This document shows, one piece after another, positions 54,947-64,000 of a stretch of 64,000 nucleotides of DNA; the stretch's first letter is position 1, and the number at the start of each line of letters is the position of its first letter. Location of the stretch: NCBI RefSeq assembly GCF_000003815.2, contig NC_049984.1, positions 8,828,603 through 8,892,602 of the forward strand, read 5' to 3'. A program made the translations under genes and the position numbers. The notes under the pieces are model-generated. The model saw nothing but the letters and a program-made list of their open reading frames with translations, was not told the origin of the DNA and did no database searches. The DNA comes from Branchiostoma floridae (taxonomy: Eukaryota; Chordata; Leptocardii; Amphioxiformes; Branchiostomatidae).

Positions 54947-55883
54947 TTGCCCAGCATAGCACCAGAATGCCAAGGTGGATTGTCTTGATATTTGGTACGT
55001 ATGTAGGTCTTGATGAGACCTTGAAACGATTAGATGGGGGGGTAGGGTGTTGTTACGGCACTGCAGTGGAACTTCCTGGTTCGATATCTTGAGTTCTGAA
55101 CATGCTATGGTCGTGATTTTTAGTTGTAGATAGCTCTTGAGGCCGAGAGTAAGTGGTATAGATTTGGGTCCTGTAGTTTTTACTTGTCACATGTGTTAGA
55201 TAGTTAATTAAAGGTCTACATCACCATGCATAGATTATGTAAGACTTCTTACCAGAACCAGAGAACAGCGCGAGCGTATAGGGCCTGGGCCTAAGGCTAT
55301 ATACATGTATTCCACGCGCTAAGGCCGGTTCATACGCGTGCGTATATATTCAAGTCTGTAGGATGCCCATTCATATACGCCCTACGCAAGATGCCGGTAC
55401 AGCTGGTAAAAAAATTACAATCACGGTGGCCAAAAAAGTTACCTCGTATTTGTGAAGCTTGATCATCGATACTTATGCTTGATACCATAATTGTAAAAAG
55501 ACATTCTCATCCCATACTACAGAGGGTCTTGTAAGGTATTTAAATTAGCCGCATGGAATTGTTACTTTAATACCTCGATTAAAAATGTATCCGGCACAAC
55601 TACGCCTCACGAATGATTTATGCGGACAGCACATAGATACATTTAGATGACGTTCAATCCTTTAACTCCTTTAACCCCCCCCCCCCCCCCACACACACAC
55701 ACACACCACCACCACCACCACCACACACACAGACAGTACTTAGCACCTACTTGGCTTCAGCTCTAACCACTGCTCCCGTTTCAATCGCACATCTTCGTAC
55801 TTCATTCCGCCGGCAGCGAAGAGCAGCCGGGCTGGTTCTGCGAGACCTTGGAACTCCAAATAAGTCAGCTTATAGGTCGGCAT
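52033..55883 (-). CDS. Sigma-class glutathione S-transferase
   Basis: Cytosolic GST of the sigma class (the class that includes haematopoietic prostaglandin D synthase), conjugating glutathione to electrophiles. Minus-strand exons 55883-55751, 54724-54632, 54159-54044, 53047-52952, 52200-52033; 606 nt, 201 aa, the normal length. The N-terminal thioredoxin-like domain begins MPTYKLTYLEFQGLAEPARL with the catalytic Tyr at position 8; then PTGHLPILEVDG with the cis-Pro, and ESRAVWRLIAKE, the glutathione-binding Glu-Ser pair. The C-terminal helical domain has FVEKTLPTLARFEKL, then YFVGNSMSWADVYFFHFIDV, the typical N-capping region. The exon 4 donor is GTGCGT, the weakest of the set, but it is required by frame. 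An upstream in-frame ATG (56012) would add a 43-residue extension atypical for the family. Confidence 0.95.
53326..53463. mobile_element. Small MITE with AAGCAGATCCTACGG termini
   Basis: TCTCCAAGCAGATCCTACGG at the left and its complement CCGTAGGATCTGCTTCGAGA at the right, with a nested pair GCCGGCC / GGCCGGC inside. About 138 bp, in GST intron 3. It shares the TCTCCAAGCAGA end with 7474-7589; flanking CTTGTT words may be target duplications. Confidence 0.7.
54868..54944. repeat. (GT)n microsatellite, two blocks
   Basis: GT runs at 54868-54889 and 54908-54944, separated by GAGTGTGTGAGAGTG. In GST intron 1. Confidence 0.9.
54960..55200 (+). repeat. Copy of the large ATTTGCATAAT dispersed repeat (5' portion)
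   Basis: TGGATTGTCTTGATATTTGG, GTACGTATGTAGG, CACTGCAGTGGAACTTCCTG, GATATCTTGAGTTCTGAACA and GGCCGAGAGTAAGTG align in order with 57755-57945. In GST intron 1. Confidence 0.6.
55676..55735. repeat. Compound simple repeat C(n)-(AC)n-(ACC)n
   Basis: Poly(C), then AC dinucleotides, then about seven CCA trinucleotides and more AC, ending a few bases before the GST exon 1 donor at 55750. Such a tract next to a donor is variable by nature. Confidence 0.9.
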
Positions 55884-56040
55884 CTTGTATGGTACGTAGT
55901 ATGCAAGAAAGCTTCCATTCAAAGATGGGTGCCACACCGTGGAAAATTCGTTCAATATGCGAAACGTGTTAGTGTATGGATGTAAGGAGGGCGTGAGAAG
56001 GGGCGGTGTCAATTACACCCCACCCTGGTGGGGGGACTCG

Positions 56041-56257
56041 CACGTGTACACTAACCTCCATTGCAGGATCTCTGGGCCTTTTTCTCGTCTTTTGAGGCTC
56101 ATAATACACTTTTGCTGCTGATGGCCGTTTCTTTGTTGTACTGTACCGGCTATCGGCAGCACAGGCGACTCAGTACAAGTCAGTACAAGTAGGAACGGAC
56201 AGCAAAAGACGAAAAATGGGCCCAGAGAGCCTGCTATGGAGGCTATGCTTACACGTG
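56041..56257. mobile_element. MITE with CACGTG ends upstream of GST
   Basis: Left arm from 56041 (CACGTGTACACTAACCTCCA, TTGCAGGATCTCTGGGCC, CTCGTCTTTTG) is mirrored by the right arm ending 56257 (CAAAAGACGA, GGGCCCAGAGAGCCTGC, GGAGGCTATGCTTACACGTG). Arms of about 55 bp. It starts 158 bases upstream of the GST start codon and brings a CACGTG E-box-like motif at each end. Confidence 0.8.
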
Positions 56258-57560
56258 TTCTTAGAAGTATACAGGGCTGTATGTCGTATTTTTACCTCCA
56301 TGAAAAATGGAGGTATAGTTTTTGGTGTGTCTGTCTGTCTGTCTGTGGGCCCCCTAGCGGCTTGCTCTGGAAATGCAGGGGCATTCTGGTCAAAATCTTC
56401 CAAGGAGCATAACGGAACAAAGGAACAATGGATTTCCATGATATTTAGCACGGAGGTATCTTTGGCAGAGATGTACATAATGAAGTGCAAATTATGCAAA
56501 TTTTGACTTAATTTGCATACTTAATGAGGAAAATCTACGTTAACAGTATCTTCCTTTCTAGGACTCAAATACATGTAACATACGTAGTTTGTGGCAGGTA
56601 GAGGAATAGCAGATTCCAATTATGCAAATAAGTCCATAATTTGCATAATTAATGTGAAAGTGTCCAAATCCTCCCAAGTACATGTATTACTTTTTGGATT
56701 GTCAATATTGTGACCTCTGCAAGTTAGCTAAAGGTGTACATAGCCAAGCATAAATTATGCAGATGTGAACGTCATTAACATAATCAAAATATTTCATGGA
56801 GGTATGAGGTCTCCGAACTCTTGTTGGAGTTGTATCACTCAAAGTCACACGAAAGTATGCAGTATTCTGTTAAAACAGATGGTTGCACCTGAAACTTTAC
56901 CTTGGCGCGATAATCACACAGAGCTGTCCTGTAACGTTATGCATTTTGTGTTTTTATAGGCGAGATACTAGTAACAACATTTTGAGTGTTTTCCACGTAA
57001 GATAACTGTGTGAATGTTGTGTTAACATGTTGTTGTAGGCTGTATGCAGTTTTTGTGTTTTCACAGGCGAACCAAAGACTGTGTGTATTATCATTTTTGG
57101 AGATGTGGGTACTAGGTACTTTCAGTGATGGTTGGCGTAATGAGGCACACTTTGTTCAAATCATGACTTACTTTAAATAATCAATGAGGAAAACGTATAA
57201 TTCGACTGCAGGTAGGATAGTCGACGTATATTTGAGGATGGAAGCTATTGGTCAGAGGAGGCGCTAGCCTGGTTCAACAAATAGATGACAGTGGGCCGTT
57301 GAAAAACAGTTCACTGACTCACTACGTTTGTGCGCATGCATTTGTTTTGGAGGAAATTATGGCATCATATTTTATGTCATTTATAAAGGTAAACGACTTG
57401 TTAGCGAAGGTATGAGATCATAAAACGATAGTATGATACTGCTTTCAGTCTATCCACTCGCTTGTTAGATCTTGTTATATTCAACTCTTATATTACGATG
57501 TAGTTCCATGGATCTGTGCCAAACGCTGAAATGGCGCAGTGCATGTGGAGTCTGGAAGAG
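56258..57560. repeat. Degraded copy of the ATTTGCATAAT dispersed repeat and unassigned DNA
   Basis: 56285-56820 begins TTACCTCCATGAAAAATGGA, continues with GTGGGCCCCCTAGCGGCTTG, CTGGAAATGCAGGGGCATTC, TTAATTTGCATACTTAATGA and ends TTCATGGAGGTATGAGG. The CCTCCATGAAA / TTTCATGGAGG ends form a short inverted repeat of the whole unit. 56821-57560 shows nothing I can assign. Confidence 0.65.
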
Positions 57561-57571
57561 ACTATTTCATG

Positions 57572-57628
57572 GCTGTATTGGTTAAGGTACTGTTGGCATC
57601 ATGCCAACAGTACCTTAACAAATACAGC
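57572..57628. repeat. Near-perfect 27-bp hairpin
   Basis: Arms 57572-57598 and 57602-57628 (GTTAAGGTACTGTTGGCA core) differ at one position and enclose a 3-base loop. Resembles a fold-back insertion or a hairpin RNA precursor in shape; no evidence of transcription. Confidence 0.85.
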
Positions 57629-57734
57629 ATACCGAATCCTCCAGTATGCTCTTTATTACCTTTGCCAGAATGGCTAAGGTTATGTTTTGGGCTTGTGAGT
57701 CTGTGTGTGTGTCTGTGTGTGTGTCTGTCTGTTA

Positions 57735-58870
57735 ACAGCATAACTCAAGAAGTCTTGGATGGATCCCGATAATATTTGGTAGGTGGGTAGGGGTCGGGAA
57801 AACGAAGGTCAAGTTCGATAATGGGCCCCCTGGCGGCTTGCTAAGGTACTGCAGCAGAACCTCAATTTTTGATATCTCGTGTTCTGGACATGCTGTGATC
57901 ATGATTTTTGAGTGGTAGATAGCCCTGGAGGCAGAGAGTAAGTGCTGTGAGTTTGTGCCCCCTAACGGCTTTTTTGGAACTGCAGGCGCCGGTTTCCTTT
58001 CAAACTTTGGATGAGAATAACTCTACAACGTGTTGACGGATCGTCATGATTTTTGGTATGTAGATAGAATGAGTGATGACTTACATAATGGTATACTAAT
58101 TATGCAAATCAGCAGCTAATTTACATAATTAATGAGGAAAAATTATAAATCCACTACATTCCATGATAGGACTTTCAAACTTGTCACATATGTAGCTGGG
58201 AAGGAGAGAAATGTCGACAGATATCAATTATGCAAATGATGACCTCATTTGCATAATTAATGAGAAAATATGAACATGTTGACGGATCATCATGTTTTTT
58301 TGTAAGTAGGTAGCGTAAGTGAAGACCTACATAATGAGATAACAATTATGCAAATCAACAGCTAATTTGCATAATTAATGAGGATATTTTATAAATTCAC
58401 TACATTCCATGATAGGGCTTTAAAACTTGTCACATATGTAGCTGAGAAAGAGAGAAATGTCAATACATATTTATCATGCAAATGATGATCTCATTTGCAT
58501 AATTAATGAGATTAATTAACGTGTTGACGGATCGTCATGATTTTCGGCATGTAGATAGCCTAAATGAAGACTTATATAACGTGATACTTATTATGCAAGT
58601 TAACAGCTAATTTGCATAATTGATTAGGAAAAGTTCATAAATCCACTGCATTCCATTATAGTACTTTCATCAAAGTTGTCACATATGTAACTGAGAAAGA
58701 GGGAAGAGAGTAAGAGGTGTATTTAAAGACTTTGAAAGAGAATAAGTCAAGAATGGATCAAAGGATCATCATGATTTTTGGTATGCTGATAGCTTAAGTA
58801 ATGCTTGATAGTTGATACAATTTGATATCAATTAATTGTAAATTGGGATCTAATTTGCATAATAAATGCC
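57735..58870 (+). repeat. Dispersed repeat with a tandem array of about 245-bp units
   Basis: After a leader (57735-58020) containing GGGCCCCCTGGCGGCTTGCT and GGAACTGCAGGCGCC, four units repeat the block GTTGACGGATCGTCATGATT at offsets 58038, 58284, 58529 and 58763 (spacing 246, 245, 234). Each unit has ATTATGCAAAT and ATTTGCATAATTAATGAG, CCACTACATTCCATGATAGG and TTGTCACATATGTAGCTG. The fourth is most diverged. Non-coding, class not recognised. Confidence 0.85.
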
Positions 58871-60182
58871 GAAATTTTATAAACCAACTCCAAGTATTTA
58901 ATTATAAAGAAAATGAAATGAGTAACGCATTTGTCTACAGACATCATTCTACATAACAAACCTGGTTTATTTGGCAAAGGTATGTTTTAGTTTTCATTTG
59001 TCTAAAGCATCAGACCCTTAGAAACAGACATGGTACGGGGTTGGTGGAAAAAGCGGTCCAGTCAGGACTGCTTTTTCCACCAACCCACATAGTACATGAG
59101 AACATATGGTGGCAATGGTATAAATTTTACAGTCAGTACCGGAAGAACTTCGTGCTATGATGAATAAAGCATTACATTATCATACAGCCTTTTTAAAACA
59201 ACCTCAAAACAAACATGGGCGATTTAGATTGGTACAAAACATTTCGGTGACGGCGGTGTGAAATGTCACATTAAGTTTTCTTGCTTGATAGAAAATGTAC
59301 ATGCAAAGCTTTGAAGTACCTTATCAAATAGTATAGAACATTTCAACAAATATGCTTACATTCATTTTTGTCATTTATTTTGAGCATATCGACAATCCTG
59401 AGCATGTCAACATTTCAACATTTTTTGTCCAGTGATCAAGGACTAAAATCACCGATGACACTTACACTTATCCTACTTTGACATAATACTAAAAAAGACA
59501 ACAAAAATTCCCAATCTACAGCATATAAACATTTACTATGTCAACTACAGGAATAAGTATTACAGTTACAAATAAAGAAAAAGGGCTTACTTTCCTTTAC
59601 AACATTTCCACATCAAGTATAGCTATGTTGTAGTTCACGTTCTCATAGACATTGCAGCATTGAAAAATAAATGACATTCTTGACAATTTTTCTACGTCAT
59701 GAATTCGATTTTTCACATTGTTCATATCGTTTTGAAGCATTTATGAGGTCTATGAATGAACTTTAAGTAGACAGTTCCTTTGATTGATATGTTTGTACAT
59801 TGACAGATGAAATGGATTTAATGAAATCTATTTGGTTAGTAGATTCATATTTTCCTAATATTAGTAGTTTATGAAGTTATCAATCATCTGTCATCTCAGG
59901 GATCGGTCACACTACCAGGACCTTCCATATTCTGTTTGTTGGTACCAATTTTGAAGAATTAACTGTTCTCCAACTCCAAAATTGGACTCACTGGAATTTT
60001 CGACTGTCTGCCTCAGTCTTCTTCAGCCGAATCACAGTGGACACGTGATTTTCTGGATGTGTGGCGTCAATAATGAGTCAAATATTGCCGGAAGTCGATA
60101 TTAGTCGAAGATTCCAGTCTCGTTTTTAAGTTGGAGAACATAATGTATTTCACCATCTCAGATGGAACTTTCATACTATATC
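58871..60182. other. AT-rich intergenic region, probable 3' UTR of the mucin-like gene at its right end
   Basis: A strong hairpin at 59038-59086. A minus-strand AATAAA lies near 59373-59378. 60000-60125 carries inverted TTCCGGAAGT-like words. Otherwise unassigned. Confidence 0.5.
59038..59086. repeat. Perfect 17-bp inverted repeat
   Basis: GGGTTGGTGGAAAAAGC (59038-59054) and its complement (59070-59086) around a 15-base spacer that itself contains GTCC/GGAC. Confidence 0.9.
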
Positions 60183-62872
60183 TCAGTAGTAGTTGTTGAC
60201 ATCCTGTCGGTAGCCGGCGTAACTGGAGCGTGGGTTCGGGAACTGTGGCAGGACAAGAAAAAAAAGGTAGGATTATAACGTTTTGCAAGTGGCTTTGGTA
60301 CAGCCCAGAGAACATATCAATATAATATCAATATCCGATCAGTGCTTAGGTGTGTCATCCTCCAACGCAGAGCCCCGTCCGCGGCCAATATGCCTTGGAG
60401 AGGCTCTGCTATAAAACTGGGCCGAAGTGCGGTGGGTGTGGCCTCTAACCAGCTATCAGCCAATCAGAGAACCCAAAGAAAACATTTATAGGCGATTGGC
60501 TAACTGTTCCAAGCAAATGTTGAGAGAACATTTTGACTATAAGCTTTTGCTGACATTAACACAGTAGAGAGAAACTGATCATAAGATATCGGAAATGATA
60601 TAACCAGATGTGAGGGCCTGACCGCATGCGTCTTACGTTCGCAAGCCTAATCTTTAAAAAAGATCCATCTGTCTTGTTACCGAAAAAGCTGTCTTAGATT
60701 CTTGTTAGCGGTTCGGTTTGTGACATCCCGCTTGAAAATCCTACGACATCAAAATCGTACGACACCCTACGGCAGTGACAGCCATATTTAAATAAGGCAG
60801 AGGTGGTAACTTAAACTGTACGTACCCCGTCATCGTAGTCTGCTGGCGGCACGTCGCGTGGTGCAGCGCTCTGCTTGGCCCAGTTTCTCTTCCCGGCCGC
60901 CACCGACTCGCGAGGCTGTGGTCGGGGTCCGCCCCTTGACTCAGGCCTGTCGTACATCGGGCCGGGGGCTGGAGGGCGCCTTCCGTCGTCACGATCCCCT
61001 GGGTGGCCGTAAGGACGGCCTCGGCTGTCGGGCTGGTGGCGGCGGGGATCCTCCTGGATGGATGAATAAACTAGAGTTCCACCACCTCAAACCATCACCA
61101 AATGCTTCTCATTGACTATGTGAGATCCTCACGAGTTAGATCAGTTCACTCTTCTATGCCCAGATAGCAGTTGATCAAAGTATAGATTTCAAAAGTGTTA
61201 TCTTAGCAAACTATAAAAAACTTAAGTCTACGACAAGATTTGTACAGGGCGGAATGAGGACATCCCATGAAAATGCGTACCTCCATGTAGCGTGGACCTG
61301 CCCTGCTGCGAGGGTCATCCCCATACTGGGCGGGCCTGCCCCGTGGGTCTGCCGCCGGCGGGTGCCGCATGTCGTCCTCCGGATAGTGAGGACCGGACCT
61401 GCGCTGGTCCTCACCGTAAGGCCTGTCTACGGACGCCATGCTCATCCGCTGCCTCCTGCTGTTGTCCATCGCCATGCGGTCCGATCCAGACGACACGGAG
61501 GGGCGGCCGAACGGTGGCATGACGCGCTCGTCGTCTTCCATGTACGCCGGGTTGGTCTTCTGTCTGCTGGTGAAGTCGTCGTCTCCGTCCACACTGGAGG
61601 CAGCCATGTTACTCCTGTAGTCGTTCATGACCCTGACGGAGACAAAAATCATACATTACAAGATCTCGCGAGTTTCTCGGTTGTCTTTTATTATATAAAA
61701 GTTTTTCATTCATATCACATGCGTCCCTCCGTAGCGACCGCTGGCTAGCCAGTTAAAGTACTGAGCCAGCGGTCACTACGGAGGATGGTACTCAGGCTAA
61801 CCCAAACAAACACACACACACCGAAAACACATAGACTTCGTACCCGGAGTCAAATATATGTACGCCGGGTTCAATCAAGTTTAGAAGTAAGGCTATCCGC
61901 CAACTTCATTATTCACCGATACATTTGTATGAACAATTGTTGTCAGTGTAAAACAAATCACTCACATCTGACTGGTCCTCTCTCGTTCCAGAAATATCTC
62001 GTCGTCGTCATCGTCCCTTCTCCTGCAGGCTCCACAGCACACGGCGATAGCTACGGAGATCAGGAGCAGCCCCACGCCTGGTGCCACCAACAGGGCGATC
62101 ATCGAAATCTCGTCCAACTCGCACAGGAAGGCGTAGTTCTTACATGTTGTGTTTTGTGTCGTGCCTGCATGAGAACATTAAAGTTATCAATAGCTCGCAA
62201 TCAAAAAAATACTTTCAGGAAAGGGCACACCCGAAGTGTGACTCTTAGCGACTATTCTTAGTTCACAATTAGCAGAGCATAGTTAATACCCCTGTCACAT
62301 TATCCACGATCTTCGGGCGTATCGATGGAAGATCAGCCATATTTAAGATCGACAGAGGGCTGCGCGTATTTTTCACCTGAAAACCGTCACATATTAGCCA
62401 TACTTTGTACTTTGTACAATTGTTGTGCAATAAAGTTATAATTATAAGCGAGGCTCTGGCGATTGTCGCAGAATCGTCGTCCGATCGATTTTCGTCAAAT
62501 GTGACAGGGGTATTAGGACGCGGTCACATAGGTCCTGCGATCGTCGTACGATTTTGAGGTGGTAGGATTTTCAAGCAGGCAGTGAGAGAACCAACCAACG
62601 ACAAGGATCCAAGACAGCCAAGACAGCTGTATGTAGGAAACATGCATGGCTGTCCCCAAACACGACTGAAGGTTGCAATCGTACAACGACCGGACGACCT
62701 TTGTGACCATTCCCTTAGGTAAGTACAGTTTGGTAACTGTCCTTGAATGATTTGATTTGATTTAAATTCGCATTACCTGGTGCATCAGTAGCTGGTGAAT
62801 CTGTTGATACTCCTTCAACTGTTGCCGCAGCTGAAGTGGGCGACGCACTCGGTGTCGTTGCTGCTTGTGCCT
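60183..62872 (-). CDS. Mucin-like single-pass membrane protein, C-terminal part
   Basis: Minus-strand exons 62872-62777, 62164-61966, 61632-61281, 61053-60826, 60242-60183; phases agree and end at TGA (60183-60185). About 311 residues are visible; the N-terminus and signal peptide lie beyond the window. The order is: a Thr/Ser/Ala/Pro-rich stalk (ATTPSASPTSAAATVEGVST) suited to O-glycosylation; a short Cys-containing segment (NTTCKNYAFLCELDEI); a membrane helix (MIALLVAPGVGLLLISVAIA then VCCGACRRR); an acidic DDDDDE stretch; and a long cytosolic tail rich in Arg, Asp, Pro, Gly and Tyr (RGRPAQYGDDPRSRAG, RGGPRPQPRESV) ending SYAGYRQDVNNYY. The tail looks disordered and carries several Tyr that could be phosphorylated. 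Family not recognised; surface receptor or adhesion role is only inference. Confidence 0.75.
60385..60500. mobile_element. Partial MITE, GAAGCTCTGCTAA family, copy 4
   Basis: CCTTGGAGAGGCTCTGCTAT, GGTGTGGCCTCTAACCAGCT and ATCAGCCAATCAGAGAACCC match the left half of the copies at 24609 and 26050; GCGATTGGCTAACTG matches the centre. The right arm is missing. In the last intron of the mucin-like gene. Confidence 0.7.
60665..60785 (+). repeat. Copy of the GTCTTRGATCCTTGT dispersed repeat
   Basis: CTGTCTTGTTACCGAAAAAG, CTGTCTTAGATTCTTGTTAG, CGCTTGAAAATCCTACGACA and TCAAAATCGTACGACACCCT, in the same order as 6001-6110 and, inverted, 62514-62717. Intronic. Confidence 0.7.
61726..61784. repeat. 21-bp inverted repeat in mucin-like gene intron
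   Basis: CCTCCGTAGCGACCGCTGGC plus T (61726-61746) pairs with 61764-61784, one mismatch, 17-base spacer. GC-rich, so a very stable hairpin. Confidence 0.85.
62284..62515. mobile_element. MITE with TAATACCCCTGTCACATT termini
   Basis: Perfect 18-bp terminal inverted repeats at 62284-62301 and 62498-62515. Cognate inner words GATCGAT and ATCGTCG. About 232 bp. It abuts or overlaps by two bases (TA) the next element. Confidence 0.85.
62514..62717 (-). mobile_element. Full-length MITE of the GTCTTRGATCCTTGT family
   Basis: Terminal inverted repeats of about 38 bp: TAGGACGCGGTCACATAGGT with GATCGTCGTACGA on the left, complementary to TCGTACAACGACCGG and CCTTTGTGACCATTCCCTTA on the right. The interior reads (minus strand) GTCTTGGATCCTTGTCGTTG and GCTTGAAAATCCTACCACCT, defining the family also seen at 2403, 6001 and 60665. 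Confidence 0.75.
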
Positions 62873-64000
62873 CTGTACGCAATGAGGTGTGCATAAAAAG
62901 GATGATGATCAATAGACGTCGACGAGAATTCTGTCAGCTTATGCAACAAGTTGCAATTGGTCTTCAAGTGGTGGCACGGTGCACTTGTGGTTGGAATTGT
63001 TTACCTAGAATCTAAAGGTTCTGGGTTTGAATCCCTAGCAGACCCCAATGCCGTGCCCTTGAATTCAGTTTAACACCAATTTCCTCATTCCACTCAGGCG
63101 AAACCTAGTTGCTAGCTTCGGTTAGGGCGCCGTCCTCTCGGAAGGGACGTTAAAGTCCAAGGTCCCATGTTTCTCGACGATAGTCACATTTTTAGCCCGC
63201 CATAGTTATCGAAAAGAGTAGGGGTCATTCCAGGTGTGAGTGGCTCACTTCTTACAGTCTGATATTTCCCAGCGTCTAGTCACTGTACAAAACTGGTGTG
63301 TTATACCTTAATGTGTTTTTAACGGTCATGCGAAACAAACAAACAAACAAACAAACAAGCAAAGCCATGGGAATCACGGTCTTGACATGGAAAATGTATA
63401 AGCCGTAGACCCAACATAAAACACACCCACAATTAATCAGAATACTGGCTACCCGAAGTTTTCTGATCAAAACAGGCATGATAACTACAGTGTACATAAA
63501 CAAAATGATAGAGGAAAGGTGAACTTTTTGTTTGCTGTGAACACTGAACCTGTTTCCGGGTGTTAATTGTACTTTGGCCGACACGACTGCTTAGCTAGGA
63601 CAGACAGGACGTCATAAATATTTCAGGGCATATAAAAGCAAAACAATGTTATTTCATTTGTAATAGATAGACTATAGAAACATGGTACATAAGACACATA
63701 TAAAGGACTTTATCTTTATTGAACACACTTAAACATAACCCCCACCCCTAACACAAACACACACACATGCACGCACGCATAAAAGGGCATGGGTTGACAC
63801 GCCATTTTGATTGCAGTGTTCCTAGTCCTTTCACTGGGATATCAATGGAGTCATGGCATAGGTCTGTAACTACTGGGGTACTCATCGGCACTGCCAATGA
63901 GTACACTAATAAAGACAGGAGGGTCATTAGTGTAATGTTTCATCAATTGTTGTGTGTTCCTGACGTAGTTTGTTATTCAAGCGGCAAAGGAAGCAGCACC
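62718..64000. other. 5' intron sequence of the mucin-like gene beyond its visible exon
   Basis: Apart from the exon at 62777-62872, this stretch holds a diverged SINE (62967-63262), an AAAC tetranucleotide run (63334-63358), AC-rich DNA (63740-63780) and a short inverted word GTACTCAT/ATGAGTAC (63879-63906). No further exon of the gene could be identified, so earlier exons are presumably outside. Confidence 0.55.
62967..63262 (+). mobile_element. Diverged tRNA-derived SINE
   Basis: GTGGCACGGTGCACTTGTGG followed by a B-box-like GGTTTGAATCC, then TGCCGTGCCCTTGAATTCAG, TTCCTCATTCCACTCAGGCG and CTCGGAAGGGACGTTAAAGT. The body words correspond in order to those of the SINE at 33126 (TGCCCTTGGGAAAGG, TTCCTCACTTTACTCAAG, CTCGGATAGGACGTTAAAT). 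No poly(A) tail is left; clearly older. Confidence 0.7.

Noticed and set aside
55884-56012. N-terminal extension of the GST
   Set aside because: Sigma-class GSTs begin a few residues before the catalytic Tyr; the extension has no matching family length and the internal ATG gives the usual 201 aa.
61254-61748. 164-codon + strand open frame
   Set aside because: Antisense shadow of the mucin-like gene's cytosolic-tail exon, whose splice phases fit the minus strand.
63276-63584. 102-codon hydrophobic minus-strand frame
   Set aside because: Apparent membrane helices arise partly from the AAAC simple repeat; no family, no exon borders.

Overview
The window is intron-rich animal nuclear DNA. The gene content (animal mitoribosomal protein uL3m, an hnRNP C/RALY-type RRM protein, FAM8A1, tandem ST8Sia-like sialyltransferases, a sigma-class GST), a tRNA-derived SINE, and a very high density of short inverted-repeat elements fit an invertebrate deuterostome. 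A lancelet (Branchiostoma) is my best guess. That is inference; no species marker was tested. Two 100-base runs of N (6289-6388 and 40136-40235) are assembly gaps.

Layout. 1-3519 (+): 3' two-thirds of MRPL3. 3520-10855: mostly non-coding, with two unrecognised candidate exons. 10882-30892 (+): a 9-coding-exon gene for a 321-aa protein joining an hnRNP C/RALY-like RRM to two zinc fingers resembling those of BCL11; its large introns are full of foldback elements and MITEs. 33798-37547 (-): FAM8A1, 5 exons, 320 aa. 38587-42516 (+): a membrane-anchored sulfotransferase-like protein, 5 exons, 457 aa, divergent from FAM8A1, with old LINE fragments in intron 1. 43350-45618 (-) and 47584-50077 (-): a tandem pair of ST8Sia-like sialyltransferase genes. 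Their catalytic exons are nearly identical, their Pro/Gln-rich stems have diverged, and the upstream-coordinate copy (43-45 kb) has a disrupted first coding exon. A third, truncated unit survives as two 5' exon remnants at 50.5-50.8 kb. 52033-55883 (-): sigma-class GST, 5 exons, 201 aa. 55884-60182: repeat-dominated, including a tandem array of about 245 bp units. 60183-62872 (-): 3' part of a mucin-like single-pass membrane protein whose 5' end lies outside the window.

Coding exons were assembled by hand from reading frame, GT-AG junctions and family similarity. For every complete model the exon lengths sum to a multiple of three. Several genes act in the secretory pathway (FAM8A1 in ER quality control, sulfotransferase-like, sialyltransferases, mucin-like protein), but nothing in the sequence shows they are co-regulated. 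I see no CRISPR, rRNA or convincing tRNA gene.

Most of the non-genic signal is mobile-element biology: at least ten inverted-repeat families (several with two to four copies here), a SINE nested inside a MITE, two LINE fragments and exon-duplication fossils. The most unusual coding feature is the RRM plus zinc-finger architecture.
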